This document shows, piece by piece, positions 56,522-64,000 of a stretch of 64,000 nt of DNA. A program made the position numbers and the translations under genes. The notes below the pieces were generated by a model that was not told the DNA's origin, did not search any database, and saw nothing but the letters and a program-made list of their open reading frames with translations. How positions within the stretch are numbered: the stretch's first letter is position 1; each line of letters opens with the position of its first letter. The DNA comes from Bryum argenteum (lineage: Eukaryota > Streptophyta > Bryopsida > Bryales > Bryaceae), in contig CM073328.1 of the NCBI GenBank assembly GCA_037043015.1, positions 14,357,495 to 14,421,494 on the forward strand. Direction: 5' to 3'.

Positions 56522-59500
56522 TCAAGCTGCTTGTGCCACCAGCGACTCCACTGATCGGTCTCCTGCGTTAGCGTTCGCTTCTGGGGTCTCTTCCTCACTT
56601 GGTGGCACCAATTGCCAGAACATTGGCAGGTACTTGTCCCAGTTCGCTAGGATTTCTTTTCCTTTGCTGCTTCCTGTCTCGTCCTGTAAACGATACAAGC
56701 CCAATAAAATGATTGCTTAGAGTCTCGTTTAATCATTCTCATGGACAATCAGGAGTCTATTAGACTCAGTTTCGTTGGTGTAGCAATATGGAGATTCTTA
56801 CCACATGGGTTTGCAGGAGGCGTTGCAGTTGCTGTTGTCCAGCTGGGGCATCAACCTTTTGCATCTTCACGATCTCCTTGTTCACCTGAAGCAGGGGATA
56901 ATAGTTAGTTTCAGCCACAGCTTTGACTTGCGATTTCAACACGGAATCGGTATATGTCCACATAATAAGCTATCAATGAAGAAAGCAATAATCTGAGTTA
57001 GTACCTTGGTTGGGAAGGTGTTGTCCTCGTCCAAGAAGTAGCCAAGGCCGCCTGTCATACCAGCAGCGACGTTGCGACCAACCCTATACAACAGAAAATA
57101 CACAAGCTGAATACCCATTTTCCCCCACACATTCAACTTGAGAAAAGTACAGCCATATAGAACGGAATCTGAAATTGGTGGAAGGCATTTCAATCTCCAC
57201 GTTTAATCAAAATGAGAAACCGAGGTGAAAAGGACTAAGAAATTGCTGATAGAGGAGCATCTGCAGAAACACTTACTTGCCAATAGCCACAATGCAGCCA
57301 CCGGTCATGTACTCGCAGGCATGGTCTCCACATCCTTCTATGACGGCTTCAGCAAGCGAGTTCCTTACTGCGAATCTTTCTCCAGCCTTTCCATTTGCAA
57401 ACAATTGACCGCCTGTAGCTCCATACAAGCACGTGTTGCCAACAATAGTGGCATCCTCTGCGTTGAAAGCCGACCCGGCGGGTGGCAGAATCACAATCTT
57501 TCCACCTGCCATACCCTGCAGAATCACAACATATTCATTCGTTAATCAATTTTAATGTTTGCAAGCACAAAATGATATGTCTCTACATGTGAACAGAGAT
57601 TGAATCGATTGAATACCTTGCCAACGTAGTCATTGGCTTCCCCAACCAGACGCAAAGTTACTCCTGGCGTCAAGAAACATCCAAAAGATTGTCCTGCACT
57701 GCCTTCGAATCTGCACATATACGCCACTCATTCAGTACTCTGTATAAGGCTTCCCACCAAACTCTTCGTCAATCGACCGACTTTTCTGATTTTCTTTAAG
57801 ATTACATCGGTTATGAATTGTATTACTTAACTGTCACCCTTGAGTAGGTTCTGAACTCTTCAAAACACATACAATCACGAAAAGAAGATAGCACTTAATA
57901 AACACGCCATTATATTGGCACTTGAAGCAGAAAGAGGATACTTACAATATCTTGATGTCTCCAGCAAAACCAGTGTCTCCGTACTTCTTGGCAATGGCAC
58001 CACCCAAACGACCACCAACAGATCGGTCCACGTTGAAAATCTTCAGCTTCTTCTCAACCGACTTCTCGTTTTCAATTGCGTCAGCAATCTGTAGAGATAT
58101 ACCAAACCTTATTAGTCACTGAATAAATTGAAGAAGATACACAATTCTGCAAAAAATTAAATACCCCTAATTTGTCGTTTTGCCACTTTGCTATTGTGCC
58201 ACAATGATTAGTGTTGACCATAAAGCGAGTCCAGAGCCTCATGCGGAAGAAATAATATGCACCTCTGGGTCAGCAAGGATAGTGTCATCCAACACTGGGC
58301 CATTCGAGTGTACTTCCTGGTTCCGAATTTCTGAGCTGCTCCACTTTGCGGTTCCGGTACTCTGTAATTACCAGAAATTAACGAATCAGTAATGGTTTCG
58401 CAGCATATATGGAGTTGGACAAAAAGTATCAAAAGAAAAAATCAGTGTGATCAGTATGTCGAGTTTTTTAATCCAGCACGTCCATACAACCGTTCTTGAA
58501 AATGTCGCATACTTATTCTTAATTTACTACTAATAACACTGCATGGTCATCACACCAACTTAGAATTTGCAATGGACTGTGAAGAACTTACTGCCATCAA
58601 AAAGCTCAAATCGATATCCTTGGTCTTCGCAAGTTGGACATCCCGCCGCTTCAGAATATCGGATTTCCCAATAATGTCGTCGAGTTTGTCGTATCCTAAT
58701 TGGGCTAGTATGCCTCGGACCTGGTAGAAACATGACGTAGATATCAGACACTAGAGTTCCAAATTGGCTGCTTCCATATTGGTCGTAGTTAGAAACAGAT
58801 ACTCATCCGAAGAAACTACCAGGTCGTAGATTCCTATGTTAGACAGAAAGCTTCAATCTCGGTGTATCTATTTCTAGATCGAAATTAACATCTAGCCCTA
58901 CAATGGAAGCATTGATTACTAGGGCGGAAACGTGATGTATACCTCTTCAGCAACATAGAGGAAGTAGTTCACAAGATCGCCAGGCACTCCAGGGAACCTA
59001 GCACGCATTTCCTCCCGCTGCAAAACCACCATTCGATGAGTTGCGAGAAATACTGGGTTGAAGTACGAATGTAGAGCATGTCTACTAAAGAAAGCATGAA
59101 GGAGTATTGAATCTGTCGTAGACGATAAAAGTGTGATAGCACTTACTTGACTTGCAACACCAACAGGGCAATTGTTGGTGTGGCAAATACGAGCCATGAC
59201 ACAGCCAGTGGCAATCATAGCCAAAGACCCGAATCCAAATTCATCAGCACCCATGGCGGCAGCCATGATCACGTCTACTCCACTCTTGAATCCTCCATCC
59301 ACTCGCAGTGCTACCCTCTCACGAAGCGAGTTGCTGATGAGGCTCTGGTGGGTTTCCGCTAGACCCATCTCCCATGGACCTCCAGCGTGCTTGATGGAGC
59401 TAATGGGACTAGCTCCCGTTCCTCCGTCGAACCCGGAGATCTGGATAACATCAGCATTCGCCTTTGCTACACCGCTAGCAACTGTTCCAATTCCAGCCTC

Positions 59501-62500
59501 TGCTACCAACTTCACCGATACCTTCGCCTTCGGATTCACCTATTTCGACAATAACCACCAGTGGTCAGGTAACAGGGGACCAATCGACACGTGGCTATCA
59601 CAAAATGAGTGAATAGTAGTTAACTGCAAGTTCGTATCTAGTTTGGTTGTGTAATTGAATGATTGAAACGTTGAAGTCTGAATTTTGAACATCAGGAAAT
59701 GAAAAAACGACATGCTAGTAGAAGAAAAAGTTAGATCGGGGTAAAGATTTCAAGGCTTTTCAGATTAGAAGAGGGTGGAGTACGCATGAGTTGAAAGACA
59801 AGTATAAGTGAAACAGGGTGTAGGTTCAGGGTTCAGGGTAGACGGTGTACCTGGTGAAGATCGTAAATAAGTTGCGCCAAATCTTCAATAGAGTAGATAT
59901 CGTGATGGGGAGGAGGAGAAATGAGAGGAACACCAGGTTTCGAGTTCCGGAGTGAAGCAATGTAAGGGCTCACTTTCTTTCCAGGAAGCTGGCCTCCTTC
60001 TCCAGGCTTAGCACCTTGGGCGATCTTGATCTCCAGTTGCTCAGAGTTGGCGAGGAAAGCTGGAGTCACACCAAACCGACCAGAGGCAATTTGCTTGATA
60101 GCACTGGTTGCAATATCACCATTTTCGAGGCCCTTCAAGTGGGGTAAAGTCTCGGAAAGACCGTTTTCCACATCAGACAGATGTGTCCATCTAATGGGAT
60201 CCTCCCCTCCTTCTCCAGAGTTCGACTTGCCTCCAATCCTGTTCATGGCAATGGCAATCACTTCGTGCGTCTCACGAGAGATGGCTCCCAGAGACATGCC
60301 CCCTGTCACAAAACGCTCCATAATCGAAGATGCAGACTCTACATTCTCCACTGGAATGGGCTGTCGCTCGCTTTGGAACTCCAGCAGATCACGCAACACC
60401 TGGACGCACAAAAGAGTGTCATTCTTGCACTCAATTTCATGGCACTGAGGTTGGACATGAAACGTGAAAAGGTGGTGGAAGAGAGGAATTGACAAAGAGT
60501 CATACATTGACTGGTCGGTTGGACAGATGCTCCTGGTACACGGCGTAAGCACTCTGGTTCTTCTCACGAACCGCCTTGTGTAAGAGCTTCGACATCTCCG
60601 GGTTGTTTCCATGGTATTCACCTACATTCAGTTGCGAAACACATATTCACTACTACACTCGGAATGATTACTGAACAATCATGCTCACATGACCGGGCAA
60701 GTAATGCACTATTAATTTGGAGTACTGAAGCTCATGGTCCTATCACAGTCACCATCAGCATGGAAAACCAACGCCACCACTTTCTAAAAAGCCACTAAAG
60801 CCTGCGAAGCGTGCTGGTGTTCCTGAAGGTAAAACTTGGAAAGAATGATAATTGGTAGCAATAAAACCTCAATAAGAGATTCCTTGATTATTACGAAGAA
60901 TAGTACCTCCAGGTCGCAATTGAATGAATCCGAAGTTCTCAAGCTTCTTAGCAGCCTCAGCACTGAAGCCCTTAGTCCAGAACGAGACGGTTTCCCTAGC
61001 CAACTGGATGACCACAAAACCAAGATCTCAGATAGTGCAAAATGAAGACACGGGTATGTGGTGGAAAGTCCAGAAAAGATAGATAATGCTCCAAGATCGA
61101 ACCTCGTTGATATTAAGGCCTCCGATGCGAGACGTGCTTCCACGGAATGCCATATCCACAACTTCTGGACCCAAACCGTAGATCTCAAAGATCTGAGCGC
61201 CATGATAACTGCGAGAGCACACGAACAAAGCACATTCAATGAAAGTTCTCGGACATGGTAAAAAAAAATTCCACGAGCTCAATTGCAGCTGCAATTAACA
61301 AGTACTCTGCATACCTTGTTAGCAGAGAAATGCCCATCTTGGACAATATCTTCAACAAACCAGCCTTCACTGCCTGCAGGCAACAACATATGCGCTTTAG
61401 AACTAAGAACAATCTATGACTCCACTTTGCACTCATCTTCTTCAAACACTTCTTTAAAGGTCGTCTTGAGGATCATGTACGTCACGATTTTTTCAACAAA
61501 TGCAATATAATCCACTGTCATCAAAGGCAAAGAAATTGACCATCATCTAACACTAACGATCAGTCTCATGAAGAAATGAACACATCTTTCTCTACAGCAT
61601 GTTAGATGCGCGGATTACATACCTTCTTGAAGTTCTTCTGTGTTTGCTCGACAGTAATTGGCGGCAACTTTCCAGTCTTAATGAAGGCAACGGTTTTGTT
61701 ACTCATTCGCCACTGGCGACAAGTCTCGAGTGCAAGGTATGGACAAATGGCACTGCAATAGACATGAGGCGTTAGAGCTTTCCATTCATAGAAGTGTAAC
61801 AATGACGTCATTCAGCAATGCGAGCCCACACATACCTGGCACCATAACCGATCAAACAGGCGAAGTGGTGAGTGCTGAAGCATTGAGCAGTGTCAATGAC
61901 AATGGAAGCTTGCATACGCAAACCATTCGAGATAAGGTGGTGGTGCACAGCACCTACCGCCAGTAGCGGTGGAATTGCTGGCTTTGTTGCCTCCTGAACC
62001 ACAATTAAACAGCAGCGTAAGCACACTACATTAACCTTCCAACTCTCTTCACGATTTCTGAAAAAGTGGACATTATTCGAACATACCATAGTCTCAGTTC
62101 GATCACTGAGGATCAGTAGCTGGGAACCCGATCGGACTGCCTCATCTGCGGCTTCGCAGAGCTGGTCCAAACCCCTTTGCAATGCTCCCTCAACACCGTC
62201 ACTCACATCGAAAAAGGTCGGCAACGTTGCTGGTTTCAATGATTCCATACCTTTCAAGGACTCGAGCTCGCCTTCACTCAGAACAGGATCTGAGAGTGTA
62301 ACCTGCACGCCAGGAAGGTCACCTACTGTTACTTCCAGCTCTCTAAATTTATCATTGTAACAAATCCTTGATGGAGTGTGTACTCGGTCAATGTACACAG
62401 GAAGGCCACAAAATGCCCACCTGAGCTGCGTTTTCGGGGCCAGCATGCAGCAAATTCTCCCGCTTGCCAAGATTCATCTCGAGGGACATGACCAGTCCTT

Positions 62501-64000
62501 CTCTCAATGAATCAATAGCAGGGTTTGTAACTTGGGCAAAACGCTGCTTGAAGTAATCGTATAGCAAGTGAGCTCTTTCTGACAAAACTGCCAGCGGAGT
62601 GTCGTCTCCCATGCAAAAGGTGGGCTCCTTTCCAGTTGATGCCATGCTCTCAATGATCATTTGGACATCCTCGATCGAGTAACCGAAAGATCTGTCAACA
62701 GACCGACGGGCACCACGTAAACAACGATGAACTATTGAGGTATTTAAAATTCCTCCATGACTCATGTTAGAGTAAATTATTGATAATATTAACATCACTT
62801 ACTGTTGATGCTTCAGCAAGTTGTCAGGGCTGTAAAGAGTCGAGTCGCTGAATAACACCGGCTCTAACTTCTTACTGCCTTCAGCCAACCACTTGCCATA
62901 AGGCTTGGCATTTGCCACACGCTTCTTCACCTCCGTGTTTTCATAAACCTGCACCAGAGTATCAATTATCACTCAACTCCTTACAAAACTGCTGCTGCTG
63001 ATTTGTATACACCCACTCACGCAGTACTTTTCGCCGTCTTTGAACCTCTTAACCTTCCTGAACTCCTAAACACTCATAACTGAGAGCTCGATTTATTTAG
63101 TTCGATTTCCTCAAATTTCAAAGCTTCTGGGATTCCTTTTATAAAAAGATCGATACATAATCGATAGAATTGGTCATTCTAGAATCCATGAGACCTCCAC
63201 TGTAGTACATAAAGCGGAGCTAAGATTACAGCAGAGCTGTTTGTAGAGTCTTTCAATAAGTCAGAAAAATTACCTCTCCCGTTTCAAGGTTGACGCAAAT
63301 CATCATACCAGGGCCCAATCGACCTTTCATCGTCACGTCAGAGGCTTTAATATCAAGCACACCGACTTCCGACGCCACGTAGATAAGATCATCCTTGGTC
63401 CTCCAGTACCGGGCAGGTCGAAGACCATTACGATCCAGACATGCGCCCACTGTTCTTCCGTTACTGCAGATTGAATAACACGTTTTCAGTATCAACAATA
63501 ACTAGGACTCCCGAACCAGTTTCAAGCAAAGAGGATTGAAAGCTGATAAGCCACCTGAAGAGAAGCAGTGCAGGTCCATCCCAAGCCTCCATCTGACCCT
63601 TGTAGTATTCATAGAAGTCCACAACCTCCGGGTACTTGGCAATCAAGGTAGGGTGCTTCTTGTACGCTTCAGGAACCATCATCATCATGGTCTCCTCTGG
63701 GCTGTACCCGCTCCGCATCAGCAACTACAGAACAGACACCGATTTCTCAGGTTACTCACAGCCTTAAACCCCACTCTGTTTTCGTGAATGAGACATGGCT
63801 CAATATTCACTACACAAAATTCAAACCTTGCTGGTGATCATTATCTCGCACCGTTTCAGAAAGAGTGAAGGTGAAAATAAGTACCTCGGCTACCATGTCC
63901 AAGTTTGCAGAGTCTGAGGCCTTGATGTTTCCAAATGGCCGAAGCTCACTGTCACGACCTCGCCAGATCGGAGACTCCATGGCGGCTTCTCGCGATCGCA
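56522..64000 (-). CDS. GLU: Ferredoxin-dependent glutamate synthase (Fd-GOGAT), 3' part
   Basis: 23 exons in the window, all GT...AG and in one frame, giving the last 1,272 residues; the 5' end (transit peptide, amidotransferase start) is beyond 64,000. Exons, 5' to 3': 64000-63885, 63724-63555, 63463-63274, 62948-62803, 62691-62421, 62302-62087, 61993-61836, 61752-61623, 61373-61315, 61208-61103, 61003-60907, 60621-60506, 60399-59851, 59539-59147, 59017-58943, 58720-58592, 58361-58263, 58088-57946, 57710-57617, 57515-57277, 57083-57005, 56885-56802, 56683-56522. The enzyme turns glutamine plus 2-oxoglutarate into two glutamates in plastids with ferredoxin electrons. The 3Fe-4S motif [12 protein letters not shown] is at about 59,168-59,203; FMN-barrel signatures [10 protein letters not shown] and [15 protein letters not shown] are in the 549-base exon. 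The tail [15 protein letters not shown] and lack of a GltD-like domain mark the ferredoxin, not the NADH, type. Confidence 0.97.

Noticed and set aside
56522-64000. NADH-dependent glutamate synthase
   Set aside because: The protein ends with the ferredoxin-type tail and has no GltD-like NAD-binding domain downstream.

Overview
The window is nuclear DNA of a green plant (streptophyte, probably a land plant). Intron-split genes with GT...AG boundaries sit in AT-rich intergenic DNA. The gene set is plant-specific or plastid-linked: ATXR5/6-type histone H3K27 methyltransferases, a ferredoxin-dependent glutamate synthase, a violaxanthin de-epoxidase-related protein, a plastid-type ribose-phosphate diphosphokinase and a membrane-anchored cyclophilin. 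The mobile elements (CACTA, Stowaway-like and PIF/Harbinger-like MITEs, tRNA-derived SINEs) are also typical of plants. I cannot name the species. Gene models were built by hand from frame, splice-site and phase agreement plus remembered family features; no search was run.

Layout. 1-3.5 kb: repeats and a MITE. 3.55-6.43 kb and 8.58-11.53 kb: two tandem minus-strand ATXR5/6-like genes with the same six-exon structure. 12.2-19 kb: gene-poor, with MITEs and minisatellites. 19.5-21.4 kb: a small GC-rich reading frame between degenerate repeats. 22.5-24.86 kb (minus): cyclophilin. 25-30 kb: AT-rich with local tandem repeats. 30.34-30.95 kb (minus): an unrecognised reading frame with a truncated relative at 46.50-46.80 kb. 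31.8-35.0 kb (minus): ribose-phosphate diphosphokinase. 35.6-51.6 kb: dense in MITEs, SINEs, LTR-like pieces and palindromes. 51.98-54.68 kb (plus): VDE-related protein. 56.5-64.0 kb (minus): 3' part of ferredoxin-GOGAT, 23 exons, running off the window.

The well-supported genes do not form one pathway. ATXR5/6-type enzymes act on replication-coupled H3K27 monomethylation. PRPP synthetase, Fd-GOGAT and the VDE-related protein are plastid-linked metabolism. The most unusual content is structural: nested MITE insertions with visible empty sites, a SINE family, three head-to-tail elements whose inverted ends covary, two LTR-like arms forming a ~740-bp palindrome, a decayed extra copy of an ATXR exon, and a two-member family of unknown proteins.
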